Assembly: GCF_003268635.1 (NCBI RefSeq)
Contig: NZ_CP029639.1
Location: forward strand, 4,723,501-4,787,500
Direction of reading: 5' to 3'
Source: Paenibacillus sp. DCT19
Lineage (GTDB): Bacteria > Bacillota > Bacilli > Paenibacillales > Paenibacillaceae
DNA: 64,000 bases
Part shown: piece after piece, positions 8,256 to 17,027 of the stretch
Position numbering within the stretch: the stretch's first letter is position 1
Layout: each line of letters begins with the position of its first letter
Made by a program: the position numbers and the translations under genes
Notes under the pieces: generated by a model
Told to the model about the DNA's origin: nothing
Databases searched by the model: none
The model's input: only the letters and a program-made list of their open reading frames with translations

Positions 8256-9041
8256 TTGATAAGAAAAGAATTTAAGGCATTTTTGGCTTTTGTCATGTTC
8301 GCCACTGTTGTATTAGGAACTTTCCAGCATCCCCAAGCAAGTGCCGAAGAATCAGTTAACAATGAAATAACAACCGAAGAGAATTGGTGGGATGAGGACA
8401 CAGCACAAAGCTTAAAAGCAGCAAACGACCCCTCTAAGCAACTAACCAAAGAAGAGGTCTTAGATATCGCTAGAGAACAACTTGAGAATCAGAATGCATC
8501 ACAAGAGAGCATTGATTATTTCACTAACCTTATTGAGAACGAATATAACGCCATGCCTAACGAAGGAATAACAACACAAGCTCAGGCTACACAAGCCGCT
8601 ACCGCTACTACCAAACAAGTATTGATGAAGAGAGGTGGAGAGGATTTCTCCCAGTCTTACCTAGGAAGTAGATATATCGCAACTCACCGAGTGCAGTACT
8701 TACCTCCTACGGTGACAGCCGATATTATCGACAAAAAGCTGCGTGGCAACCTGACCACTTGGCAGCATGTAATGACGGCGTTGTTAGGATGGCCAATCTC
8801 TGCGAAATTCCCTGTAATTGGACATATTATTTCAGCAGTAGGTGTGCTCAACACGATTGATGCATATATGACGTCCGAAACAATCCGTAAGATTGAAGCA
8901 TCTACCGGAGCATCCAGAATCATTAGCTATAACTCCTCACAGGGAGAGGACACGCTGTGGGTTCCTTGGACAGAATACCCATACGCTAACGTTAGCGTCG
9001 ATTCACAGTACTCCAAGAATTCCAGTCATGTGATCTATTAA
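8256..9041 (+). CDS. Secreted protein of unknown function
   Basis: I do not recognise this family. TTG at 8256 is chosen because a strong AGGAGGT (8241-8247) lies 8 bp before it and it opens a clear signal peptide (MIRKEFK, hydrophobic core to about residue 21, cleavage after ASA near residue 30). The mature part has an acidic N-terminal region (about 30-90) with NPSKQLTKEE- and NLIENEYNAM-like stretches resembling a propeptide, an Ala/Thr/Gln-rich linker, then a C-terminal half with a hydrophobic Gly/Pro-rich segment (LLGWPISAKFPVIGHIISAVGV). A small multispanning membrane protein follows 81 bp downstream in the same direction, suggesting a functional pair, for example an exported peptide or toxin with a membrane partner. 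Confidence 0.75.
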   Translation: MIRKEFKAFLAFVMFATVVLGTFQHPQASAEESVNNEITTEENWWDEDTAQSLKAANDPSKQLTKEEVLDIAREQLENQNASQESIDYFTNLIENEYNAMPNEGITTQAQATQAATATTKQVLMKRGGEDFSQSYLGSRYIATHRVQYLPPTVTADIIDKKLRGNLTTWQHVMTALLGWPISAKFPVIGHIISAVGVLNTIDAYMTSETIRKIEASTGASRIISYNSSQGEDTLWVPWTEYPYANVSVDSQYSKNSSHVIY

Positions 9042-9122
9042 GATTAAGTTGAAATGATTAATAAATATTAATAATCAAGTCATGATACGGCTTGCTATTT
9101 TCCAACGTGAAAGGGACATAAC

Positions 9123-9542
9123 ATGAATACTCAACCTCTGAAGAACAAAATTTGGTATTATTTCACCATTGTTTCTTTTGGGCTCCTACTTCTCAGTTCA
9201 TTCATGTTAGACCAGATGACCACCCGTTCTGCGGTAGAGCAATTGCTGGGTGGATATATTATTCCTGTGTACGTAGTCACTCTCGTTGTAATCTCCACCT
9301 TCATTCGGCAGAGAGATGAGCTGTTTAATTTAGCACTTATCATCTTCGCCACATACGTATACGCTGACTACACTGATATGCTCCAGACGAATTGGATTAT
9401 TTCAATTGCCTTTCCTGTTCTATTTGTCCTACGGCTGGGATTCATCGCTAAAAGGAAACATAGAACCACAATCGGCGTTGGAATAGGAGCCGCTGTTATT
9501 TATATCTTCTTCTACCTTCACTATACGCTTGATATCATATAA
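9123..9542 (+). CDS. Small integral membrane protein of unknown function
   Basis: Protein of 139 residues with four to five hydrophobic segments (about residues 11-29, 43-62, 68-84, 89-106 and 117-135) and short charged loops (RQRDEL, KRKHRTT). No family is recognised. The ribosome site is GAAAGGGA just upstream of the ATG. It follows the secreted protein gene and shares its downstream terminator, so the two are probably co-transcribed; an immunity or maturation role is possible but unproven. Confidence 0.7.
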   Translation: MNTQPLKNKIWYYFTIVSFGLLLLSSFMLDQMTTRSAVEQLLGGYIIPVYVVTLVVISTFIRQRDELFNLALIIFATYVYADYTDMLQTNWIISIAFPVLFVLRLGFIAKRKHRTTIGVGIGAAVIYIFFYLHYTLDII

Positions 9543-9551
9543 CACGAACAA

Positions 9552-9590
9552 AGCCAAAATCACAGGATCTTACCCGTGATTTTGGCTTTT
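9552..9590. terminator. Bidirectional terminator overlapping the end of the glycohydrolase gene
   Basis: AGCCAAAATCAC (9552-9563) and GTGATTTTGGCT (9576-9587) form a perfect 12-bp stem followed by TTTT on the plus strand. It serves convergent genes, and its right arm encodes the last codons of the minus-strand glycohydrolase. Confidence 0.85.
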
Positions 9591-10505
9591 ATTCGCTTTA
9601 TGCCACAGGCCATTCACTACCTCATCCAACGTTTCTTGCATAGCCAGCTTCTCTCGCCAACGGATTGGAATACCACTGAGACCGTAATACGCACCAGCGA
9701 TTTGTCCATATACAGCTCCGGTTGTATCCGCATCATCTCCTAAGTTCACCGCCAAGAGTGCTCCTTCTTCAAAAGTAGAAGATGCATAGAACGCCCACAA
9801 AGCTGCTTCAAGCGAACGAACGACATAACCACTCCCTTGAATTTCGGGTGGCTCCTTGCGCTGATAAGACCCTTCCACCACTTCCTCTATGCCAGGGGAA
9901 AATGTCTTCGATTCCCGCCACTGACGAATGGTCACGGGTGACAACATGGTTTCTTTGCTTGCTCCCTGAAGTCCAGCCACCAGAATCGCAGCCAACACAC
10001 CACAGGCTTCTACGCTTTCGGTCGTTGCATGCGTTGTTCTTGAACTCATCTCGGCATACCGAACCGCTTCTTCCGGATGATTAGCATAGGCCATTGCCAC
10101 TGGAGCAAGACGCATAATGGAGCCGTTGCCTGCGGTATTCGGATTCGTTGAGCCGCTATATGCTTCTCCGGTCACTGCAAATCGTTCCAAGGCATTCCGA
10201 GTAGCTCCGCCAATATCGAAGCATGTTCCCGTACTACTCATATAGCCCACCTGATACCAGTTCGTATATCTTCGCATCTGGTCTGCAGGGTCAAACTCTT
10301 CCCTTCGCACCAAACTTTCTGCCAAACACAGAGCCATAGACGTATCATCTGTCCATTGCCCAGCCTCTAATTCAAATACACCACCACCCACCATATCCGT
10401 CATGGGTTCAAATGTACCTGGGTGACTGAACTCTACCGTTGTACCGAGCGCATCACCAGCGGCAAGTCCAACGAACGTACCATTAAAGCGATCTTGATTA
10501 AGCAT
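9570..10505 (-). CDS. ADP-ribosylglycohydrolase family protein
   Basis: DraG/ARH-type hydrolase that removes ADP-ribose from proteins or small molecules. The 311 residues hold the family hallmarks: GLAAGDALGTTVEF near the start, the metal-binding QWTDDTSMAL (about residues 49-58), NTAGNGSIMRLAPVA (about 122-136), and the C-terminal NLGDDADTTGAVYGQIAGA (about 259-277) that supplies the other di-magnesium ligands. All expected acidic residues are present, so it should be active. Start at 10505 gives MLNQDRFNGTFVGLAAGDALG, typical for the family. Its last codons form part of the bidirectional terminator. No ADP-ribosyltransferase gene is adjacent, so the substrate is unknown. Confidence 0.9.
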   Translation of the reverse strand: MLNQDRFNGTFVGLAAGDALGTTVEFSHPGTFEPMTDMVGGGVFELEAGQWTDDTSMALCLAESLVRREEFDPADQMRRYTNWYQVGYMSSTGTCFDIGGATRNALERFAVTGEAYSGSTNPNTAGNGSIMRLAPVAMAYANHPEEAVRYAEMSSRTTHATTESVEACGVLAAILVAGLQGASKETMLSPVTIRQWRESKTFSPGIEEVVEGSYQRKEPPEIQGSGYVVRSLEAALWAFYASSTFEEGALLAVNLGDDADTTGAVYGQIAGAYYGLSGIPIRWREKLAMQETLDEVVNGLWHKANKSQNHG

Positions 10506-11032
10506 CTGCCATTCCTCCTCTTCCTTTCACCTTTCACCATTCACTCTTAATTAACTTCTTTCATTTTGACATAAGCCTCAATGTGGCGCAAAAAGATTAA
10601 TAATTCACGCCTTTCTACGCCTAATTCAATTGCTTTTCTTCTATTATAAAAGTGTCGAAATCTGTTGAACGGTTGAACTATCCGATTATCTATAAAAAAA
10701 GTTTAAAAAACTTAAACTGAAAATTCCGTTTTTTCAGTACACCGCTTACATGTAAAAGGCATAACGGTTTTTGACTTTTTAATTTTTCTGAAAACACGTC
10801 ATTCATATGCAAATTTTCAATGTAAACATTCATAACGCGCTTGACCCCTAACTTTGTCCTATGTTACGGTTTTATTAGATACAGCGCATATTTATTTCCA
10901 ATTTTATTACTTTAACCTATCAGTTGCGTCAACTAACTTGCCGCGGGTTAATTAATACAGGAAATGAATTTGCAGAAATTTTTCATTTTATTTCAACCCA
11001 AAACTAATTCTGACACAGGAGGAAACAAATTT
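10506..11032. other. AT-rich intergenic region
   Basis: No open gene is seen in these 527 bases. Two adjacent hairpins occur: AGTTTAA/TTAAACT (10700-10718) and CTGAAAA/TTTTCAG (10717-10737), sharing two bases. The remainder is AT-rich with several weak promoter-like hexamers; no convincing operator, cre site or riboswitch was recognised. Confidence 0.5.
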
Positions 11033-11701
11033 ATGATTAAGGCACTGGTTTTTGATTTCGACGGAACGATTATTGATACAGAAACAGCATGGTATGTCGC
11101 ATTTCGAGACGCCTATAAGGAACATGGTGTTGACCTGACCCTGGAGATGTATTCACAATGCATCGGTACCAGTCTGAAAACATTTAATCCCTATGAGTAC
11201 TTAATAACAGATTTGAATCTTCCGATTGATCGGGATGCGTTCAGGGAATCCGTTCAGTTGCATCACGCTGCTCTGATGAACAAAGAACAAGTAAGACCCG
11301 GTATCCAGAACTACCTCGATGCAGCACGTGAAGCAGGACTGAAACTGGCCGTTGCGTCCAGCTCGAAACGCGAGTGGGTCGAACAACACCTAGAACAACT
11401 GAAGCTCAAAGATTATTTTGAAGTAATCCGTACAGCTGACGATGTAGCCAATGTGAAGCCGGATCCAGAATTATATAATCAAGCGCTTGAAGCCCTTGGG
11501 GTAACTGCAGACGAAGCCGTAGCCATTGAGGATTCACCTAACGGCGCGCGTGCAGCTGCTGCGGCAGGTATTCACTGTGTCGTTATCTCTAATACCATTA
11601 CCGGGACACTTGAATTTGATATGCCTCACCAACGGCTATCCTGCTTAACTGACCTCGAATTTAATGATCTGATCTCGAAGCCACTCGTCGCTACCGTTTA
11701 A
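11033..11701 (+). CDS. HAD-IA family phosphatase, candidate mannitol-1-phosphatase
   Basis: Haloacid-dehalogenase phosphatase of 222 residues. The ATG at 11033 is favoured by AGGAGG (11017-11022) and by the start MIKALVFDFDGTIIDTE, which contains motif I (D8 nucleophile, D10 acid/base). Motif II is SSSKREW (about residue 108), motif III KPDPELY with the catalytic Lys, motif IV IEDSPNGARAA. A helical cap lies between motifs I and II, as in beta-phosphoglucomutase-like and sugar-phosphatase members. The gene ends 50 bp before mtlD and is probably co-transcribed with it. That suggests it dephosphorylates mannitol-1-phosphate, giving a mannitol-producing pathway; this is inference, and a general sugar phosphatase is equally possible. 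Confidence 0.85.
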   Translation: MIKALVFDFDGTIIDTETAWYVAFRDAYKEHGVDLTLEMYSQCIGTSLKTFNPYEYLITDLNLPIDRDAFRESVQLHHAALMNKEQVRPGIQNYLDAAREAGLKLAVASSSKREWVEQHLEQLKLKDYFEVIRTADDVANVKPDPELYNQALEALGVTADEAVAIEDSPNGARAAAAAGIHCVVISNTITGTLEFDMPHQRLSCLTDLEFNDLISKPLVATV

Positions 11702-11751
11702 GTCTGAACGAATGCCGCTTCATTTCAATGATTAAAAGGGGGAGTTCACAC

Positions 11752-12924
11752 ATGAAAGCTGTACATTTTGGTGCGGGCAATATAGGCCGCGGTTTTATCG
11801 GTCATATGTTGTCCGCTTCCGATTACGAAGTCTGCTTTGTCGCACGTAACCCAAAGAAAATCTCCATGCTCCAAAGGAGAAAAGAGTATCCAATTACGCT
11901 TGCAAATAGCGATCAGGATACAACGATTGTAAATAACGTAACTGCCATCAACATTGGCGAACAGGATCGAGTAGCCGAGCATATTGCCTCAGCTGATCTG
12001 ATAACAACGGCAGTAGGTGTGTCAGCACTTGAGGATATAGCTCAACCTATAGCTAAAGGCATCTACCTTCGCATGAAGCAACGTAACCCCGCTCCGCTCC
12101 ATATTATCGCATGTGAGAATGCCATCGGAGGAAGTACTCGGCTCAAGAAGCGTATCTATCCGTTACTCGATGAACAAACTCGCGCAAAAGCCGAGCGTTA
12201 CATCGCCTTCCCTAACGCAGCTGTAGATCGGATTGTTCCCGCGCAGGATCATCAAGATCCCTTGCAGGTGACGGTTGAACCTTTCTACGAATGGGTTGTA
12301 CATCGTCAGGCACTATTGGATGGTTTCAAGAAAATCAAAGGTGTACATTACGTCGATTCCCTTGAGCCATATATTGAACGTAAAATGTTTACCGTCAACA
12401 CAGGGCACTGTGTTGCGGCATACTTCGGATATCTCGAAGGATTCAAGACCATCCGACAGGTGATGAGCCACAAACCGCTTCGTGCGAAAATCCGCCATGT
12501 GATGGAAGAAACCGGAGCTATGCTCATTCAGAAACATGGCTTCGATCCACAGAAGCATAACAAGTATATAGATACCATTCTTGAACGCTTTGCCAATCCG
12601 AACCTGACAGATCAGGTGACCCGGGTCGGCCGCTCACCTCTTCGCAAGTTATCGCCTTACGACCGGCTTGTTCGCCCAGCGTTACAAGCCAGCGAATTCG
12701 GAATAGATATTCCTCATTTAACTTCCGCTATGGCAGCCGCGATGTTGTTCAACGACGAACGAGACGAGGAAGCCATGAAGCTCCAACACATGATTCGTGA
12801 GGACGGCGTCTCTGCCTTTATTCGCGAACACATGGGTATTCCCGACGCACATCCCGTTCATGGGCAAATTGTCGCCCGTTATGAAGACATTAAAGGGCAC
12901 AAGGAAGCTACCATTTTGACTTGA
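11752..12924 (+). CDS. mtlD: Mannitol-1-phosphate 5-dehydrogenase
   Basis: NAD-dependent polyol-phosphate dehydrogenase interconverting mannitol-1-phosphate and fructose-6-phosphate. The ATG at 11752 follows AAGGGGGAG and gives MKAVHFGAGNIGRGFIGHML, the exact MtlD start with the GxGxxGRG dinucleotide-binding loop. Further hallmarks are ACENAIGGS, FPNAAVDRIVP (about residue 150), KMFTVNTGHCVAAYFGYL (about 211-228, with the catalytic Lys) and PLRKLSPYDRLVRPA. The 390-residue length is normal. No mannitol PTS gene (mtlA/mtlF) is present; instead a HAD phosphatase precedes it, so the pair may work in the reductive, mannitol-forming direction, for instance for osmoprotection. Confidence 0.95.
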   Translation: MKAVHFGAGNIGRGFIGHMLSASDYEVCFVARNPKKISMLQRRKEYPITLANSDQDTTIVNNVTAINIGEQDRVAEHIASADLITTAVGVSALEDIAQPIAKGIYLRMKQRNPAPLHIIACENAIGGSTRLKKRIYPLLDEQTRAKAERYIAFPNAAVDRIVPAQDHQDPLQVTVEPFYEWVVHRQALLDGFKKIKGVHYVDSLEPYIERKMFTVNTGHCVAAYFGYLEGFKTIRQVMSHKPLRAKIRHVMEETGAMLIQKHGFDPQKHNKYIDTILERFANPNLTDQVTRVGRSPLRKLSPYDRLVRPALQASEFGIDIPHLTSAMAAAMLFNDERDEEAMKLQHMIREDGVSAFIREHMGIPDAHPVHGQIVARYEDIKGHKEATILT

Positions 12925-13020
12925 TCAGATCATATGCTATGTCATTCCATCATGAATAGGTCATTCTCAAAATGAATAGAGCATAAGTTCACAATATAGG
13001 CCTTAAATATAAACCAAGTA

Positions 13021-13068
13021 AAAACCGGGAGGAACCCATGCTCTTAAGCATAGTCCCTTCCGGCTTTA
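13021..13068. terminator. Bidirectional terminator
   Basis: AAACCGG and CCGGCTTT-type arms with GGGA/TCCC and an inner ATGCT/AGCAT helix form a hairpin between mtlD and the convergent lipoprotein gene; T-rich flanks occur on both strands. Confidence 0.65.
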
Positions 13069-13086
13069 TTGTGTTGCTATCGTTAG

Positions 13087-13998
13087 TTATTTAGGAGAAA
13101 CCTCTTCGTTCATGATGGAATTCAAAGATGCATATGCCATGGGCAAGAACCCTTCAGACGGCTCACCAATAGGTGCATTCACACGGAAGATAAACCCGTT
13201 TCCATCCAGCTCTTTCACAATATAATATTCTGTCTTCTTATCGTTCTGAGACATCATGTACAGCTGCGCATCATTCATCGATCCCGTGCTAAGCTCCTTC
13301 TTGGTTAATTCCTTAACCTCTCCCGTCTCTGACAGCTCTTCTTTTGCATCCATTTTCAAGAAATCCAGATTATAGTCAGAAGGCAACTTTTCAATCTCTA
13401 CCTCATAATCAGGATCAATCTTCATCGTCAATTCATTCTCATCTGCGTCGAATGCCATCGGTTCAAAAACATACAACGAATATCCATTACCCTGTGCCAG
13501 CGTGACTGGACGTTTCTCTGTCATTCCTTCTACTGTCACTTCTAACTCGGATGTCTTGGGACGATTCGATGTGCCAGTAGCACCTGTACCCGCCCCATTG
13601 TCATCGTCATCTACTTCAACCTTCGTTATTTCCTTGACCACAAGTTGTTTGATCGTCGTATCTCCCGCAAAGGTTCTCTCTACATACTTGAAAAGAACAG
13701 TATCCTCATCATCTATATCGTCGAATAAGGGTTGAACACTCTCTTCTACCTGGAATGACATCGGTTCATCCTTCACCCGAATCTCTACCGTATGAGGATC
13801 CGCCCAGCCTGTAAGGATGCCTTCCGCTTCGATGACATCACCCTCAGCAGGTTGCTCCTCCGGTGCAGGCGCAGGTGTCTGTTCCCCTGTATTGTTCGTG
13901 GGTGGTTGCACCGCCGGATTACTGTTACCACAGGCGACGAGTGAGAACCCCATCATTAAAACTAGAATTGATGCACTAATATTCATTGTACTTCGCAT
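13087..13998 (-). CDS. Lipoprotein of unknown function
   Basis: A 303-residue exported lipoprotein. The signal peptide (MRSTMNISAS, hydrophobic core, FSLVAC lipobox with Cys23) is followed by a Pro/Thr/Glu-rich linker (about residues 24-55). The body begins with VIEAEGILTGWADPHTVEIRV, a small beta-barrel-like segment, then an acidic linker (VEVDDDDNG) and a C-terminal region with GNGYSLYVFEPMAFDADENELTM and a Lys/Glu-rich stretch. GGAGGTG precedes the ATG at normal spacing. No known family is recognised with confidence. It heads a run of envelope-related genes on the minus strand but is separated from them by 139 bp. Confidence 0.8.
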   Translation of the reverse strand: MRSTMNISASILVLMMGFSLVACGNSNPAVQPPTNNTGEQTPAPAPEEQPAEGDVIEAEGILTGWADPHTVEIRVKDEPMSFQVEESVQPLFDDIDDEDTVLFKYVERTFAGDTTIKQLVVKEITKVEVDDDDNGAGTGATGTSNRPKTSELEVTVEGMTEKRPVTLAQGNGYSLYVFEPMAFDADENELTMKIDPDYEVEIEKLPSDYNLDFLKMDAKEELSETGEVKELTKKELSTGSMNDAQLYMMSQNDKKTEYYIVKELDGNGFIFRVNAPIGEPSEGFLPMAYASLNSIMNEEVSPK

Positions 13999-14137
13999 AT
14001 GAACACCTCCGTTAGCTTATACGCAATGATGCTTGTCCATGTTGCTTGACATTTAACTGAGCTACTTACTAGTACTTACACCACTGACGTTATACTCAAT
14101 CAAAAGAATGCTCTAGCAGACTAGCATCTCACTGCGC

Positions 14138-14815
14138 TTAGCTTGCCTGATCCATCTCCACAAGCTTGGCATTCGCACTGTTAAAAGTTTTGGTCTGGAG
14201 ATTGAACTGCTTCCTGAACTCGGCAACTTGCACATATTGCGCATTCCGTTCTCGAATCGCTCGTTTAATCTTCACAAGGTTCGGCTTAACATCGACTCTC
14301 ATCATTGAATACAGCATTTCTTCTGCATCCAAGCTCTGCTGATAGGACGCAACGAATCCGTCGAACGTAGCCGCTCTTACCTGATATTGATCCAGCACAG
14401 CCTGTGCTTGAGCCAACGTCTCTTCTTTTTCAAAAGACAATTCATCTAGAGACGTTCGAAGACTATCGATCTGCTCCAACGTCTGCTTCATGACCGAATT
14501 AGCCTCGTCCAGCAATTTCCGACGCTCATTAATGTGCTCGTCTGCCTGATCTAACAGACCCTCGATATCACTGTTTTTGTTCTTTCCTTTACTCAAAATT
14601 TCCGTATATAACTCCATGTCCTCCCGCTCATACCGGGAAAGCTCCTTAAGGATCTCAGTAATCCCTTCATCATGCTGAAGCCATTGGTTCACCTGATTCG
14701 CCGCTGGTTCCTGCGGCTGTCCGCAGGCGGTAAGAAGCAGGATCAGCCCTATACTGACTGCCGTCCACATTGTTTTTGTTCTGCCAAGCACCGATCGACT
14801 CTCTCCCTTTTGCAT
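14138..14815 (-). CDS. YkyA-like putative cell-wall-binding lipoprotein
   Basis: A 225-residue lipoprotein with an N-terminal extension, hydrophobic core and LLLTAC lipobox near residue 31, followed by a long alpha-helical, Glu/Lys/Gln-rich coiled-coil body (about residues 45-215), including LLDQADEHINERRKLLDEAN and LDELSFEKEETLAQAQAVLD. Length, lipobox and helical pattern match the YkyA family of Bacillus, described as putative cell-wall-binding lipoproteins of unknown function. It lies 62 bp after a polysaccharide deacetylase gene in the same direction, so the two probably form an envelope operon. Confidence 0.8.
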   Translation of the reverse strand: MQKGESRSVLGRTKTMWTAVSIGLILLLTACGQPQEPAANQVNQWLQHDEGITEILKELSRYEREDMELYTEILSKGKNKNSDIEGLLDQADEHINERRKLLDEANSVMKQTLEQIDSLRTSLDELSFEKEETLAQAQAVLDQYQVRAATFDGFVASYQQSLDAEEMLYSMMRVDVKPNLVKIKRAIRERNAQYVQVAEFRKQFNLQTKTFNSANAKLVEMDQAS

Positions 14816-14877
14816 CTGTTATGCCATATCTCAAACGTTCCAATGCTCTCCTACAGTACGTGTTCTTCAACCACATC

Positions 14878-15777
14878 TTATAAACGCGTATCTCCGCTAA
14901 AATTAGCAATCCAATGCGCACTCGGATCATATACTTCGAACTCATACCCTCGATCTTCTAGTAATTTCAAAATACGTGGCAAAGCCTGTACGGTCTGTTC
15001 ACGTTCATGCATAAGAATGACTTCTTTATCCCGATGCACGCTACTGCTGACACGATCTACAATCTTGTCTGGCTGTCCAGGCAGATTCCAATCCAGGGAG
15101 TCTGTAGTCCAATCCCACATTTTGAAACCGGCTGCCGCAATGTCTCCCCGGAATTTCTCTCCGATCTGTGGGCTGCTTCCATAAGGGGCGCGAATCAGAT
15201 GAGGTGTGAAACCAATCAGCTCCTGCACCATCTTCTGTTCCTTCTTAAACTCCTTGACAAAATTCGAGGAGCTACCGCTCTTATATAGCTTATTATAGTT
15301 ATGCGTCATACTATGAAGACCGGGATAGCTGCCTTCTTTTACAAGCCGTTCGACCACCTCTTTGTGCTGATTCAACTGTCGTCCGATCATGAAGAAGGTA
15401 GCCTTTGCCTCATGTTGCTTCAAAATATCCAGCAGTGTGGCGGTATGTTCACTTGGTCCATCATCAAATGTTATGTATGCCAACTTGCGAACCTGACCTT
15501 GGAACCGCACAGGCTCTTCCTTCACATCTGGAGTCATTGCAATCATGCCAAGCTTTGTCGGTTGCTTAATGGCCGTGATTGGTGGGGGTGCAACGTAATC
15601 TTTGATCCAATGTGTCATTCCAATGAAAATATATGTTAAACCGGTTATCAGCACTACCAGAATCAGCAACGCTGCACTAAGTCTCCCATACCGGATTCGT
15701 CTACGTTTGTGCGTCTTCATTCGGCTTGTTGTCTGCGAGATCGCGCCGTTCTTTCCCGCTGTCTGCTCTACTTTCAC
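14878..15777 (-). CDS. Membrane-anchored polysaccharide deacetylase (NodB domain)
   Basis: Metal-dependent N-deacetylase acting on peptidoglycan or another acetylated glycan outside the membrane. A basic N-terminus (KTHKRRRIRYGRL) and one transmembrane segment (about residues 35-55) anchor it. The NodB motifs are present: ITFDDGPS (about 103-110, catalytic base D and metal D), HSMTHN (metal His pair), RAPYGSS, a W-D-W motif (MWDWTTDSLDWN) and LMHEREQ at the C-terminus. The usual motif-5 Asp/Ser after H is E here, and motif 2 begins LHSMTH, where H-S-(x)-T-H is canonical. Catalysis is therefore likely. YkyA-like lipoprotein follows. Confidence 0.9.
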   Translation of the reverse strand: MKVEQTAGKNGAISQTTSRMKTHKRRRIRYGRLSAALLILVVLITGLTYIFIGMTHWIKDYVAPPPITAIKQPTKLGMIAMTPDVKEEPVRFQGQVRKLAYITFDDGPSEHTATLLDILKQHEAKATFFMIGRQLNQHKEVVERLVKEGSYPGLHSMTHNYNKLYKSGSSSNFVKEFKKEQKMVQELIGFTPHLIRAPYGSSPQIGEKFRGDIAAAGFKMWDWTTDSLDWNLPGQPDKIVDRVSSSVHRDKEVILMHEREQTVQALPRILKLLEDRGYEFEVYDPSAHWIANFSGDTRL

Positions 15778-16005
15778 TACCAGGCCACTTCCTTAATTTC
15801 ATTTTTTCCCGAATCTTGGTATATTATATCGTTTCATGTCTCTATATAGAAGATTAATAGAAAAGCCCTTTGGGAGAATGACAGAATAGTTACAAGCTCG
15901 GTTACAATCTACTTATCTATTTTCACATGATGCATTTCCTGCGGAATCATTCTCCTGTATAATGAATTCATTTACGCCATTTGACTTCAAGAAGGAGCTA
16001 CACCC

Positions 16006-16950
16006 ATGACAAGCTTTAAACATACCGGCAGATCGATCTATCTGTTATTCTTTGTCGGTATTATTGCCATCTCTTTTTCTTCTATCTTTGTACGCTGGTC
16101 TTCCGCAGATGTTGCGGTAATAGCCATGTATCGTCTATTCCTTACTAACCTGCTGATGCTTCCGTTTATCTGGAAGTACAGACATGAAATGTTACGTCTC
16201 AACGTCAGACAATGGGTATTGTTGGTCGCATCTGGCGTCATGCTTGCACTTCACTTCCTGCTCTGGATGGGATCTCTGCGCCTAACGAGTGTTGCCAGCT
16301 CAACCGTGATTCTAGCACTCGAACCGATTCTAATCTTGGCCGGCTCCATCTGGCTGTTCAAAGCCAAAGTGAACCGGATGATGATTATCGGAATGGGTAT
16401 CGCACTCCTCGGTTCCATCGCCATTGGCGCAGGAGATTTTCAGTTAGCGGGAACCGCGCTTCAAGGAGATATTCTCTCGTTGTTCGGCACCATTGCTGTA
16501 GCGGTGCACATGCTGTTAGGTCAGTTTTTGCGCTCAGGGCTTAGCGCCTTTTCCTATAATTTCTGGGTATTCTTCGTCGCTGCCTGTACACTAGCTGTAT
16601 ACAATCTAATCCAGGGTCATGCCTTCGGCGGTTATGCAGCATCCGAGTGGGGAATCTTCCTGTTGCTTGCCATTGTGCCAACAATCTTCGGACATTATCT
16701 CTTCAACTGGCTGCTTCAATATATGAATGCAACGACGGTATCCATGGGGGTACTTGGGGAGCCTGTATTCTCGTCCCTGCTGGCCTGGGTGCTGCTTGGC
16801 GAATCGCTAAGTACGTTACAGATGTCTGCCGGCGTAATCATTCTATTCGGGGTGTGGATCTTCATTCGATATGGCAAAACGAAGCCACAACTTGCTCCTG
16901 CTGAAGACAGCATGGTAGGGAACACACCTGCTAAACCAACTGTTGTGTAA
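16006..16950 (+). CDS. EamA/RhaT-family DMT transporter
   Basis: Ten-helix drug/metabolite transporter of 314 residues, built from two five-helix EamA repeats (about residues 10-140 and 155-290). First repeat has FSSIFVRWSSADVAVIAMYRLFLTNLLMLP, the second PTIFGHYLFNWLLQYMNATTVSMGVLGEPVFSSLLAW, with the conserved GEPV segment. AAGGAGC ribosome site precedes the ATG. Members export amino acids, nucleobases or other metabolites; no substrate can be assigned. It runs in the same direction as the sulfurtransferase gene 78 bp downstream, which may hint at sulfur-compound export, but this is weak. Confidence 0.88.
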   Translation: MTSFKHTGRSIYLLFFVGIIAISFSSIFVRWSSADVAVIAMYRLFLTNLLMLPFIWKYRHEMLRLNVRQWVLLVASGVMLALHFLLWMGSLRLTSVASSTVILALEPILILAGSIWLFKAKVNRMMIIGMGIALLGSIAIGAGDFQLAGTALQGDILSLFGTIAVAVHMLLGQFLRSGLSAFSYNFWVFFVAACTLAVYNLIQGHAFGGYAASEWGIFLLLAIVPTIFGHYLFNWLLQYMNATTVSMGVLGEPVFSSLLAWVLLGESLSTLQMSAGVIILFGVWIFIRYGKTKPQLAPAEDSMVGNTPAKPTVV

Positions 16951-17027
16951 AATGGGCTGGGCAATGCTATAGCTATATGAAACTCATGCGTTACTAATAA
17001 TCTCATTCCTTAAGGCGGTGTATTGTT

